Shown in pieces: positions 28,489 to 37,705 of a stretch of 64,000 nucleotides of DNA. Origin of the DNA: Chloropicon primus (Eukaryota; Chlorophyta; Chloropicophyceae; Chloropicales; Chloropicaceae); the NCBI GenBank assembly GCA_023205875.1, contig CP060759.1, positions 969,501-1,033,500 on the forward strand. Reading direction: 5' to 3'. Made by a program: the position numbers and the translations under genes. The notes beneath the pieces are model-generated. The model did not search any database, had not been told where the DNA came from, and saw only the letters and a list, made by a program, of their open reading frames with translations. How positions within the stretch are numbered: the stretch's first letter is position 1; every line of letters starts with the position of its first letter.

Positions 28489-30642
28489 ATGGTCGCGAGT
28501 CCGGCGGTGAGCAGGAGGATGGCCGGAGGAGGGGAATGCTCCCTCCAGGTGGCGTGCGGGAGAGGGGATGGAGGGGCCAGGAGGCTGGGCCGGAGGAGGG
28601 GAGGCAGAGCGAGGCGCGGCCGCGCGGGGAGGACGGTTCCGGCGGTGTCGTCCCCCCTGAGTTCGTTCCTCGAGTCGTCCTCGTCCGGCGGGAGGAGGAG
28701 GACGGGCTGGGCGCCGGGACTGACGGACCTCCCCTCGAAGGAGTCGCTCCGGGAGTACATCAAGGGAAGCGGGGGCCCCCCGAGGGTGTTCTCCCCCCTC
28801 CCGCCGAACCACAGAGACAGGAAGCCGGAGGACCTGCCGCTCCTGATCGTTCTCCCGGGAATCGACGGGACCGGGTACACGGCGGCGGCGCAGTTCCCGG
28901 CGCTGAGCGAGCGGTTCGACCTGAAGACCTTCCTGATTCCCGTGGACGACAGGACGCCGCTGGACGGCCTGGTGCAGATCCTCCGAGAGTACATCGAGCT
29001 GGAGGTGGCGAGGTCCGCGGAGGACCGGCCCATTTACATCATGGGCGAGAGCTTCGGGGGGATGCTGGCCTTGCTCCTGGCGGAGTCGTGCGGCCACCTC
29101 TGCTTGAACCGGGTCGTCCTGGTGAACCCCGCGACGAGCTTTGGAAACTCCATCTGGGCTTCCATGGGCGACGTCCTGCCGCAGCTCCCGCCGCAGGCCT
29201 ACGACGCGCTGCCCTTCGCCATCTCCCCCCTGCTGGGGAACCCCCTGGGCCTCGCGAGGAGGAGAGTCGACGAGGACCAGCCCCTGGCCAGCCAAGCGGT
29301 GCAGACCATCGAGAGCTTGTTCGACCTTTTGCCCGTCCTGGACCAGCTGAAGGACATTTTGCCGCCCCAGACGCTCAAGTGGAAGCTGGACCTGCTGCAG
29401 GAGGGCGCCAAGAGGGTGGACGACGCCCTGTTGTCGAGGCTGGAGCAGAGAGTCCTGGTCATTGCCGGGGACGCGGACCTGCTCATCCCATCGAAGGACG
29501 AGTCCGAGAGGCTCAAGAGGAACCTGAGGACGTGCTCGGTCAAGGTGGTGGAGGGCGCAGGCCACGCGCTACTGCAGGAGGCTGGGGTCGACGTGAACGA
29601 CATCTTTGACGAGATGGGATTTTACACCACAAGCCTCAAGTACACCTCGCCGAAGCCAGTCAAGCGGGTGATCAAGAGCAACGGCCACGGGGGCCACGGG
29701 TTGGAGAACGGGGCCAAGAAGAAGGACATCATGCTGTCCATCGACAACGCCAAGTCCATGGAGCTGCCGACCCTTGGCGAGCTGTCAAAAGTCTGCGACG
29801 ACATTGGCCTGACTCGAGCGAAGACCTTGGTGAGCCCGGTGTTCTTCAGCACCAGCAGCGACAACGAGGTGGTGAGAGGGCTGGAGCACTTGCCCAAGGG
29901 CCGACCTTTGATCATCGTCAGCAACCACCAGACCCTTGCCCTGGACCTCGGGTTCCTGATCTCGGGGCTCTTGGAGGAAGGGGGGATCCTGGCCCGAGGC
30001 CTTGCCCACCCGAGCCTCTTCCAGGAGGAGAGCACGACCAACGCGGGGATGAGGGGCATCTTCACCAACTTTGGCGCGGTCCCGGTGACTCCAAGGAACA
30101 TGTTCAAGCTCCTGAAGAACGAGGAGGTGGTCCTGCTGTTCCCCGGGGGCGCCAGCGAGGCGCTCAAGGGGAAGGGCGAGGACTACCAGCTTTTCTGGCC
30201 CGAGGAGCAGGAGTTCGTCAGAATCGCGGCAAGGTTCAACGCCACCATTGTGACGCTCTCGGGCGTCGGGATCGACGATTCCCTGGACATCCTGGCGAGC
30301 AGCAAAGAGATTCTCGACTTCCCGGTGGTCGGGGACTTCTTCAAGCGAAGCATCGAGAACGTGAAGACCGTGAGGGAGGGCGAGACCTTGGTCTTCCCCC
30401 TCACGGCGCCGCGGGCGATCAACCGCTTGTACTTCAAGTTCGGGCAGCCCATCCACGTGTCCAAGGACATGATGAACGACAAGGACAGGTGCGAGGAGGT
30501 GTACCATGAAGCCAAGCGGAGGCTGGAGGACGGGCTGATGTACCTCCAGAAGAACAGGGAGAGGGACCCTTACCGGGACTTGATTCCGAGGGTGCTGTAC
30601 GAGCGGAACACGGGCGAGAAGGCCCCGACCTTCATCGACTGA
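28489..30642 (+). CDS. PES: Phytyl ester synthase / diacylglycerol acyltransferase (PES family), plastid
   Basis: 717 residues from ATG 28489, close to plant PES1/2 length. These plastoglobule enzymes esterify phytol freed from chlorophyll with fatty acids and also make triacylglycerol. Residues 1-70 are Arg/Gly/Ser-rich, transit-peptide-like. A first domain has an alpha/beta-hydrolase fold: LPLLIVLPGIDGTG (about 120-133), IYIMGESFGGMLALLLAE with the nucleophile Ser, and VVEGAGHALLQEA with the His. A second, LPLAT acyltransferase domain follows (about 455-690): IIVSNHQTLALDLGFL as an NHQxxxxD variant of HxxxxD, FTNFGAVPVTPRN, and LLFPGGASEALKGKGEDYQLFW. Both active sites look intact. Confidence 0.93.
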   Translation: MVASPAVSRRMAGGGECSLQVACGRGDGGARRLGRRRGGRARRGRAGRTVPAVSSPLSSFLESSSSGGRRRTGWAPGLTDLPSKESLREYIKGSGGPPRVFSPLPPNHRDRKPEDLPLLIVLPGIDGTGYTAAAQFPALSERFDLKTFLIPVDDRTPLDGLVQILREYIELEVARSAEDRPIYIMGESFGGMLALLLAESCGHLCLNRVVLVNPATSFGNSIWASMGDVLPQLPPQAYDALPFAISPLLGNPLGLARRRVDEDQPLASQAVQTIESLFDLLPVLDQLKDILPPQTLKWKLDLLQEGAKRVDDALLSRLEQRVLVIAGDADLLIPSKDESERLKRNLRTCSVKVVEGAGHALLQEAGVDVNDIFDEMGFYTTSLKYTSPKPVKRVIKSNGHGGHGLENGAKKKDIMLSIDNAKSMELPTLGELSKVCDDIGLTRAKTLVSPVFFSTSSDNEVVRGLEHLPKGRPLIIVSNHQTLALDLGFLISGLLEEGGILARGLAHPSLFQEESTTNAGMRGIFTNFGAVPVTPRNMFKLLKNEEVVLLFPGGASEALKGKGEDYQLFWPEEQEFVRIAARFNATIVTLSGVGIDDSLDILASSKEILDFPVVGDFFKRSIENVKTVREGETLVFPLTAPRAINRLYFKFGQPIHVSKDMMNDKDRCEEVYHEAKRRLEDGLMYLQKNRERDPYRDLIPRVLYERNTGEKAPTFID

Positions 30643-30728
30643 AGAAGAGATCGATGATGGTGATGACGTGGACGTCCAGACAGGGGAAGGGAAATCAGAG
30701 AGAGACAGAGAAGAAAAGTTTTTGTTGT

Positions 30729-30733
30729 TGTAA
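30729..30733 (+). terminator. Candidate TGTAA polyadenylation signal of phytyl ester synthase
   Basis: TGTAA is found 87 bp after the stop codon. Confidence 0.45.
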
Positions 30734-30876
30734 TAGACGAAGCTTCTTTTCCGACAAGAGAGGGGGCCCAAGAAAAGTGAAATAAGAATGAATAAAAGTT
30801 TGCGTTTTTCTTTTTTATTTTCCGAGTAGTAGCAGTAGCCTGGGAAGACACTTGAAGACTCGAGCTCCTCGCCGCT

Positions 30877-32820
30877 TTACATTTTCGAGGAGTCTCCCAA
30901 CTTTCCGACGCAGGCCTCGGCAGGCAAGTACTTTTTCAGCACGTTAGGGGCGTGGAGCATCTCGAACTCCTCGGTGGCGTCCCTTCCGGCGTACACGAGG
31001 ATGGCCTTCTTTCCACCAGGGTGGTCGTCCAGGAAGTCGGTGACGTCGTAGACCTTTCCTCCGAGAATGACCCAGCAGTCATCAGCCTTGTTGTGCTTGG
31101 CGACCTGCTCAGCGGAGATGACTCCGGTTCCAGCGGTTCCAGCGCCAGCCATGGAGTTGCCCTTAGCGGAGTGAGAGGCGCTCTGGAGGCTGCCTCCCTT
31201 CTCGAGGGTGTTGAGGGCAAAGTCGAGAAGATCCCTAGTGGCGGTGGCTCCGGCGACTCTTCCGAAGACGACGCAGTCCAACAAGGAGTTTCCTCCGAGC
31301 CTGTTCCTTCCGTGAACGCCTCCGGCGACCTCTCCGGCGGCATACAGTCCCTGGATGCTGTCACCAGACTCCTGACAGACCCTGGCGTCGGTGTCGATCT
31401 TGAGTCCTCCCATGCAGTAGTGGATGACAGGGGTGACCTGGGCGACGTGGAAGCTGTCGTTGACGCCGTAAGGGACGTTGGGGAAGAACTTCTTGCCGAA
31501 TCCGTCTGGGTGTCCCTTTCCGGCGTCAGCGTTGTACTTGTTGAAGGTATCGCTGAGCTTGGAGGTAGAGATGCCCATCTCCTGGCAGAGCTCCTTGCCC
31601 GTGAGGGCCTTCATGACGCCCCTTCCCTTGTAGTGCTTGCAGTGCCACTCGATCTCCTTGGAGGCCTTGCCGTTGAGGATCAGCCTGAATGGCCCGTGGC
31701 CCTTGTTCATGCAGTCGGTGACGTAGTCCCTGGTTCCGAGCTCGTTGCAGAATCTGTTTCCGTTGGCGTCGATCAGGATGCCCCCGACACCCCTGAGGGC
31801 CTCGGCGGCCAAGAACTTGACCTTGGCGTTAGGCTCGGCGGGGTGCACGAGTCCGGTGGGGTGGACCTGAACCCTGTCAATGTCGACGGTGGCTCCGGAG
31901 ACCTGCTGGGCCATCTTGATCCCGTCACCGGTGCAGTGCTCTCCGTTGGTGGTGGAGAGGTGCTGGATGTCAGGCCTGACCTTGACGAGGATCGAGTCCG
32001 GGTCGAAGTCGGCGCCGAATCCTCCGGTGGCGATGATGACGGGCCCGAAGAGCTTCTCCCTCTGACCGCCCTTCTTCTCGTACTCCAAGCCGACGACCTT
32101 GCCGCTGGAGTCCTTCAAGAGCTGCTTGGCGTTAGCCTTGGTGATGATCCTAGCCTTCTCGCCCTTGGTCTTCTCCTCGATCTCCTCGAGGGCCTCCATC
32201 ATGGTGTAGGTGATGGTGAACCCAGGGAACTTCTCCTTGCCTCTGTGGGTCCTGGCGAAGGAGTGGCCTCCCATGAGGGCGAGCTTGCTCAGGTCGAGCT
32301 CGAACCTCTCCATGAGCCAATCGACAGCTGGTCCGCTGCCGTAGGCCAGGACGTGGGCCAGGGGCTTGGTGTGCTCAGGGGGCGTCGAGTGGTCCAAGCC
32401 GCAAGCGGCCTTCAAGATATCCTTCTCAAAGGTCATTGGGCTGTCGTGAATGTTCTGGGACACCTGGGCCTTGGTCAAGGTTCCGCTGATTCCGGATGTG
32501 GCCTTCGTGCTGTTTCCTCCCAAAAACGCCATCTTGTCCACCAAAGTCACGCGCCCGCCGTTCTCGATGACGGTGTGAGCCGCGGACAGACCCGCAAGGC
32601 CGCCTGGTAGCGAGAGTGCCGATGGAGCGCGGGAGGGGAAGAAGGGGTCAGCATACGGCGAAGGCCGGAACGGGGACGGGGTCGAGGGCAGCGCCGATCC
32701 GCGCTCCGAAAGATGGAGGAGGTCCAGGCCTGGGCCTCCGTGACGGCCCGTGACGTCATTCGAAACTCGAGTTCAAGGAAAAAAGGACTCACCTCCAATG
32801 ATGATAACTCTCGTTGACAT
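30877..32820 (-). CDS. Soluble fumarate-reductase-type flavoprotein with C-terminal cytochrome b5 domain
   Basis: Exon 1 is 32820-32793 (28 nt) and exon 2 is 32603-30877, phase 1, GT-AG; 584 residues. Splicing rebuilds the FAD-binding start MSTRVIIIGGGLAGLSAA. Further family motifs are LGGNSTKATSGISG, IIATGGFGADF, VQVHPTGLV, NELGTRDYVTDCMN, HYCMGGLKIDTDARV and GVHGRNRLGGNSLLDCVVFGRVAG. Relatives are NADH- or FMNH2-dependent fumarate reductases (yeast FRD1/OSM1, kinetoplastid FRD). After a Gly/Ala linker, residues about 490-565 form cytochrome b5 with the haem-binding DDHPGGKKAIL. The N-terminus has no transit peptide and the C-terminus is SSKM, a possible PTS1-like peroxisomal signal. Codon bias resembles eL8, suggesting high expression. 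Electron donor and location are inferred. Confidence 0.9.
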
Positions 32821-33468
32821 GGTCTCGCAAACTGTTCTTCGATCCCTCTCCTGCTTCCGGAGCGAGAGCACGCGAGCCGCGGAGCCAAGCACAGAGAGAG
32901 AGGAGAAGGAGAAGGAGAAGGAACCCACCGTTTTTTGGAGGAGTGAAAGAAGAACTTCGAGTCAGTCCAAGGCGCGTCAAACGTCGCGTCGGCCGCGGTT
33001 TCGCGCGCCCGAGGCCTCTTTCGAAAGGGGACGACAAGGCGCGTGCCGAGGTCTCTCCGAGACGTCGTTCGACCCCTCGCGACCGGCCGCACCAACCCCC
33101 GCAACCGCCGACGTACCTTTATGTCTGCGCACGTCTCTGCGTCTCTCCCTTTTTTCTGGGCTGGTTTTTCTCTCCAAAATCGGAAAGCGGCGCTCGGCCT
33201 CCTCCCCTTCGAGAGTAGATTTCCCCTCTTGGAGCGCAGCGCACGGACGTGTTTGAAAGAAATATCTGAAAGGGGCGATGACCTGGCGGGGCCTTTTCAT
33301 TTTTCTTATCTCCGGGAGCCGACGAGGAGGAGGCCAAGGGGCGGGCGTTTTTTGGAGTCCAAAGTAACGGCAGGGGTCCTCGGTGCTTGAAGGAAGGCCG
33401 TCGACAAGCACGAGCGTCTCTCTCTGTCTGTTTCTTAAGGTTGGCGGTGTGGAGAGGTTCGGCTTACG
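32821..33468. promoter_or_regulatory. Divergent intergenic region upstream of the fumarate reductase
   Basis: 648 bp with frames on both strands but no family match. The GGAGAAGGAGAAGG tract near 32902-32921 is the only repeat. Presumed 5' flank of both neighbours; an upstream non-coding exon is possible. Confidence 0.3.
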
Positions 33469-33726
33469 ATGGGGGGCGAGGGCGAGGGGCCGAAGCTGCC
33501 GAAGCTGGACCTGACCAAGGTGGAGAAAGGGGGGGCTTGTGGCTCGCCGCCAGCGCCCGGTTCTGAGGCGCCCCTCGTCGTGACCGCCCGGGAGAGGGAC
33601 GAGGCCGTGGAGAGGCTCCGGGAGGCTGGGTTCTTCCAGCCGAAGCGGGGCGAGGGCGAGGAAGCCAGGTCCTCCCTCGACGAGAAAGAGTTGGCCAAGC
33701 TCCACAGCTTGATGATGTCCGAGTGA
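33469..33726 (+). CDS. Small acidic protein of unknown function
   Basis: 85 residues, ATG at 33469, TGA at 33724-33726. It starts MGGEGEGPKLPKLDL, and residues 40-84 look helical and charged (RERDEAVERLREAGFF, LDEKELAKLHSLMMSE). No domain recognised, no signal peptide or membrane segment. Kept as a likely gene because it fills a gap between flanking genes, has the codon preference of its neighbours (GAG, AGG, CTC) and is followed by A-rich 3' sequence. It could instead be the last exon of a longer gene. Confidence 0.5.
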   Translation: MGGEGEGPKLPKLDLTKVEKGGACGSPPAPGSEAPLVVTARERDEAVERLREAGFFQPKRGEGEEARSSLDEKELAKLHSLMMSE

Positions 33727-33837
33727 CAAAAAAAACACAAACGCACACACTTTAGCCTAAAATAAAAAAGGTGCCGCACTGGCTCGTATCCATCCATCCA
33801 CGCGTTCCGAAAGAAAATTACCAATCCATTCCTGGGA

Positions 33838-36402
33838 TCACGGCGTCGCCACCATCGCCGTCGTCGTCCTCCGGTGAAGGAGCGGGGAAGGCACCTGGCT
33901 CGTGCTCGCCCCGAAGTGAAGAGCGTCGTGGATGACCTTGATCTGCCTCATCACGTTGGCGTCCCCGGCCAGGCCGTCGATGAACTTGCCGTACCCGCGC
34001 CGGGACACGGCGTTGTAGAGGGCAAAGGGGGAAAGGAACTCCGGGGACCCCGAGAGGATGGCGTGGGAGGAGGCCTCGTCCAGGAAGAGCACGTTCGTGA
34101 ACCCGGCGTCTTTGATCCTCCGCTCGAGGTCCTCGGCCTCCCTCGTGACCGGGCCGTCGCCGCCCCCCTCGGCCAGGACGCCCGACAGGTTCCCGGACGA
34201 CGAGAAGGACAGAGACTCCCGCAGGTTCCTTAGCAGGGGCTGGTGGCGCAGCAGGACCAGGTAGGACTCCACGCCGTGCTTGAAGGCCCTCTTGACCCCG
34301 TAGGGGATCGAGGGGGGCTGGCGGTGGCCCTGCCAGTTGTCCAGGGTGTCCACGAACACTATGGTGTCGCTCGTCTCCTCGATTGTCACGGCCGGTCCGA
34401 ACCCCGGGACCCTCGACCGGATCACCTCAAAGGTGCTCAGCACCGAGTAGTCGATCACCTTCACCCTCGCCTCGCCCCCGGGCTCCCTGGCCCCGCCGAC
34501 CCCGCCGCCGCTCTCGAGGTCCGAGTCCCCCTCGCTCGCCGCCGCAACGTCGTTGTAGTGCTGCAGCAGCCTGTGGACGATGTGGGTGTACCCGAGCTGC
34601 CGGCCGGAGAGGCGCACGTGGGAGGGGACCACAACCAGGGAGGACGACGTCTGCTGGAAGTCGCTCTTGCAATTCGCCCCGAGGGGCCCCGCTAGCATGT
34701 CCTCCCACCTTAGGCTCGACCCCAGCTGCACCTGCAGCAGCAGGTGCAGGACCTCCTCCGAGTCCACGAACGCCTTCTCCCAAAAGGAGAGCCTCTCCTC
34801 CGGGGCGAGCCTCATCTTGGTCCACAGGCTCGCCCTCTTGCTGTCCAGCTTGGACGAGAAGTACTTGTCCACCTTCATCGATCGGCCTTGGGCCTCCATC
34901 CGAAAGTCCTTGCAGCTCAGCAGGTTCCTCCCCGCCAGGGTGATGTGCACCGAGGCGGTGTTCCCCCTCTTCCTCGAGTCCAGGGACTTGCACAGCCTCA
35001 CCGTGCCAAAGTTGAGCTCGACTTGGGGGAGGACGCTCCTCGTCAGGCTGACTTGCTCGGAGTCCGGGACGTTTGGAACGAGCTTGCACGCCGCGAGGAT
35101 CTTCTCCCTGTACGAGTACATCCGGTGCGCCTCGAACGACTGCACCGCCCACCGGACGAGGTTCCACCTCTTGGAGCTCTCCGCGTCCCTCGGCGTGCCC
35201 TCCGAAACGTCCTCGGACAACTCCTTGTACCTACTCAGCACCTCGTTCTTCAGGGCGGCCGGGATCACCCGGTTGTCCAGCACCGTCAGCTGCTTGCCAA
35301 AGTAGGCGAAGGTGTTCCCAACCTTTGCGTCCTTACCGTTCCTTCGGCCCGCCATGATGGGCACCATTCTGCGCAGCCTGACGGCGAACTTGACGACCTG
35401 GAAGGTGTAGCCCTTGCTGGACAGCTTCGTCTTCCCCTCGCCCTTCGAGTCCTCCCCCTCGCCCTTCGAGTCCTCCCCCTCGCCCTTCTCGGCGTCCGCG
35501 GTGGTTGCCCCCTGCACATCACCCGCCTCCGAGCCCTTGGCCTGCTGGTCCTCACCGCCTCCGCCGTTGCTCCTTCCCTTGCTCCAGCCTCGATACAGGA
35601 GCTTCTGGGGCTGCATCAGTATCGGAACGAAGTCTTCCTTCAGCGTGTAGTTGTAAATGAGGGAGTCCCAATGGCAGCGCGTCGCGTACTTTTGGAGGGC
35701 GAGGTTGCCCATCGCCGGGGCGGCAAAGGCGATGCAAGAAACATTTGTGGACTGCGCGGCCTTCCCCCCCCTCTCCAGCCAGTGGAGGAGCCTCACGGTC
35801 GCCAGGGCCGCCACCGCTCCGCCCAAAGAGTGCCCGGTGAACACGAGCTTCAGCTTCCGCTTCTTGGCGATCCTGTAGAACCACAGAATCGGCACGGCCT
35901 TGGCCCGAAACAGGAAGCCTCGGTGGGCGCACGGCGTCTCCGATTTGGAGAAGAGGAGCTTTTGCTTCCCCTCGGTGTCCTCCCCTTCGTCCTCAAAGTT
36001 GTCGAACACCGGGTCCCAGAACACGTTGAGATCCGTCAAGAAGTCCCTCTGGACCTTGGTCCCCCGGAAGCAGACGAAGAGGGCGCCCCCAGACTCGGTC
36101 ACGACGCAGCGCTGGCTCGCCCACTCGGAGGAGAACTGCAGCTCGGACATCTTGTTCGCCTTGAGGGACCACGGGAGGAGGCCGTTCGTGAGCTGCACGA
36201 ACCGCACCACCTCCCCCTCGTTCTCCTTGTACACGGCCTCCGACAGGACCATCGAACCCAGGACCTTGTGGACCAAGTCTGGGTCATCGACCTGTAACGC
36301 TTGGGCCAGGTGTCCGCTCCTCCTCCTCTCTCGCAAACTCTCGGCCGCTTCCCTCGCCTCGGGCTTCTCTTGGCCAGCGAGCCACCACGAGAGGCGAAAC
36401 AT
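33838..36402 (-). CDS. Class 3 lipase-domain protein
   Basis: 854 residues, ATG 36402, one exon. The lipase domain occupies about residues 40-260: GALFVCFRGTKVQRDFLTDLN (oxyanion region), HRGFLFRAKAV, and VFTGHSLGGAVAALA with the nucleophile Ser in GHSLGG, then CIAFAAPAMGN. Acid and His follow (DFVPILM likely bears the Asp). A Glu/Gly/Lys-rich insert with three EDSKGEG-like repeats is at about 300-325. The last 450 residues are not recognised. No signal peptide is evident; the first residues are amphipathic. Likely an acyl hydrolase of membrane lipids; the substrate is unknown. Confidence 0.85.
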   Translation of the reverse strand: MFRLSWWLAGQEKPEAREAAESLRERRRSGHLAQALQVDDPDLVHKVLGSMVLSEAVYKENEGEVVRFVQLTNGLLPWSLKANKMSELQFSSEWASQRCVVTESGGALFVCFRGTKVQRDFLTDLNVFWDPVFDNFEDEGEDTEGKQKLLFSKSETPCAHRGFLFRAKAVPILWFYRIAKKRKLKLVFTGHSLGGAVAALATVRLLHWLERGGKAAQSTNVSCIAFAAPAMGNLALQKYATRCHWDSLIYNYTLKEDFVPILMQPQKLLYRGWSKGRSNGGGGEDQQAKGSEAGDVQGATTADAEKGEGEDSKGEGEDSKGEGKTKLSSKGYTFQVVKFAVRLRRMVPIMAGRRNGKDAKVGNTFAYFGKQLTVLDNRVIPAALKNEVLSRYKELSEDVSEGTPRDAESSKRWNLVRWAVQSFEAHRMYSYREKILAACKLVPNVPDSEQVSLTRSVLPQVELNFGTVRLCKSLDSRKRGNTASVHITLAGRNLLSCKDFRMEAQGRSMKVDKYFSSKLDSKRASLWTKMRLAPEERLSFWEKAFVDSEEVLHLLLQVQLGSSLRWEDMLAGPLGANCKSDFQQTSSSLVVVPSHVRLSGRQLGYTHIVHRLLQHYNDVAAASEGDSDLESGGGVGGAREPGGEARVKVIDYSVLSTFEVIRSRVPGFGPAVTIEETSDTIVFVDTLDNWQGHRQPPSIPYGVKRAFKHGVESYLVLLRHQPLLRNLRESLSFSSSGNLSGVLAEGGGDGPVTREAEDLERRIKDAGFTNVLFLDEASSHAILSGSPEFLSPFALYNAVSRRGYGKFIDGLAGDANVMRQIKVIHDALHFGASTSQVPSPLLHRRTTTAMVATP

Positions 36403-36913
36403 GCCTCTGCCCTATCGCCCCCCCTCCTCCCCCTCTAATGCCCCCCCTCGCTCGCTTCTCCCCTCCCCCGCGTCTCCCCCTTCCCTCGCCCCTTCCCCTC
36501 CACCCGCCCCCCCTTCCAATGGCGCTCCTCCCTCCTCGGATCGGATGGACAAGCCTCGCCACCCCACCCCACCCCTCCTCGCCGTCCCCCGTCCTCGCCC
36601 TCGCCCTCGTCCTCAACTCCGCCACCGACGACAGCCACCTCAGTGCTCCGCTCTGGGCGAGGCCGACAAGCTTCTGTCTTATCCCATCAAAAGCAATCAA
36701 AATCGGCCTGACGCGAGGCGACGGAGGTGAGAGGTCGATCGAGGGCGGTGGACAGGGGTGGGGTGTTTCACACGACACGAAAGAGCATTCTCCCTCTGTT
36801 GGAAGGCAAGGACGTTCAGCTGAAACCAGACCTCTCTCTCTCTCTCTCTCTCTCTCTCTGCGCGTGTTGCTCTCAACTCAACTCGACTCGTTCATCGCAA
36901 GAGGAGGGAGGCG
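36403..36913. promoter_or_regulatory. Divergent region between lipase and UCH genes
   Basis: 511 bp, pyrimidine-rich near the lipase start, with a (CT)n tract at about 36832-36860 just upstream of the UCH gene. No coding frame is supported. Confidence 0.35.
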
Positions 36914-37648
36914 ATGGCGAGGGAAGGAGGGAAGGGGAAGCGGAAGTGGCTGCCACTGGAGTCCGATCCGACGGTATTCAGTGCGTACGCTAAAGCCTTG
37001 GGGTGCAAGGGGTTGGCTTTCAGCGACGTCTTCGGTCTCGATGTCGAGCTCCTTGCCATGGTGCCGAGGCCAGTCGTGGCAGTCATCTTGCTCTTCCCCA
37101 TTGAGAAGAAGGACGAGGCCGAGGCCGAGCTCCAGGGGGAGAGCCACGAGAGCGGCTCCGACGCCACGGGCGGCGACGTGTTCTACGTGAAGCAGAAGAT
37201 AGGGAACGCGTGCGGCACGATAGCCCTTTTGCACGCCCTGGCGAACAACCAGGACCTGGTCGAGTTCGAGGAGGGCAGCTTCATCTCCACGTTCGTGAGG
37301 GAGTGCCAAGGGCTAAGTCCGGACGAGAAGGCGGACTACCTCGACAAGATGGCCGAGGATGGCCTGGAGAGCGCCCACAACGCGGCCGCCGTGTCGGACG
37401 CGAGCGAGGGGAAGGGGGAAGCCGGCAAGCAGCTGAGCGAGGAGGAGATCAACACCGACCTTCACTTTGTGTGCTACGTCGAGAGGAACGGTGCCTTGTG
37501 GGAGCTCGATGGGCGGAACCCCCTTGGGACGGTGAAGTTGGGGCAGTGCACGAAAGAGGACCTCCTGGAAAGGACTGCGGAAGCCATCGGAAAGAGAATG
37601 GAAAAATCCTCGAGCTTGAGGTTCAACATCTTGGCGGCAACCTCCTGA
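36914..37648 (+). CDS. UCHL3: Ubiquitin C-terminal hydrolase, UCH-L3 type
   Basis: Cysteine protease (peptidase C12) releasing ubiquitin from small adducts. 244 residues, one exon. The start WLPLESDPTVFSAYAKALG matches the family N-terminus. Catalytic residues: Gln and Cys in VKQKIGNACGTIALLHAL (about 93-110), His in DLHFVCYV and Asp in WELDGRNPLG. The crossover-loop region (about 147-182) is long and charged. Length is near that of human UCHL3 (230). It lies 57 bp from the convergent kelch gene. Confidence 0.95.
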   Translation: MAREGGKGKRKWLPLESDPTVFSAYAKALGCKGLAFSDVFGLDVELLAMVPRPVVAVILLFPIEKKDEAEAELQGESHESGSDATGGDVFYVKQKIGNACGTIALLHALANNQDLVEFEEGSFISTFVRECQGLSPDEKADYLDKMAEDGLESAHNAAAVSDASEGKGEAGKQLSEEEINTDLHFVCYVERNGALWELDGRNPLGTVKLGQCTKEDLLERTAEAIGKRMEKSSSLRFNILAATS

Positions 37649-37670
37649 AAGACTCGTAAAAGCTTTTGTG

Positions 37671-37675
37671 TGTAA
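37671..37675 (+). terminator. Candidate TGTAA polyadenylation signal of UCH gene
   Basis: TGTAA is 23 bp after the stop codon, in the 57-bp gap before the convergent kelch gene. Confidence 0.5.
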
Positions 37676-37705
37676 GCAAGTGGATTACAATGCGAGGACC
37701 AGGTT

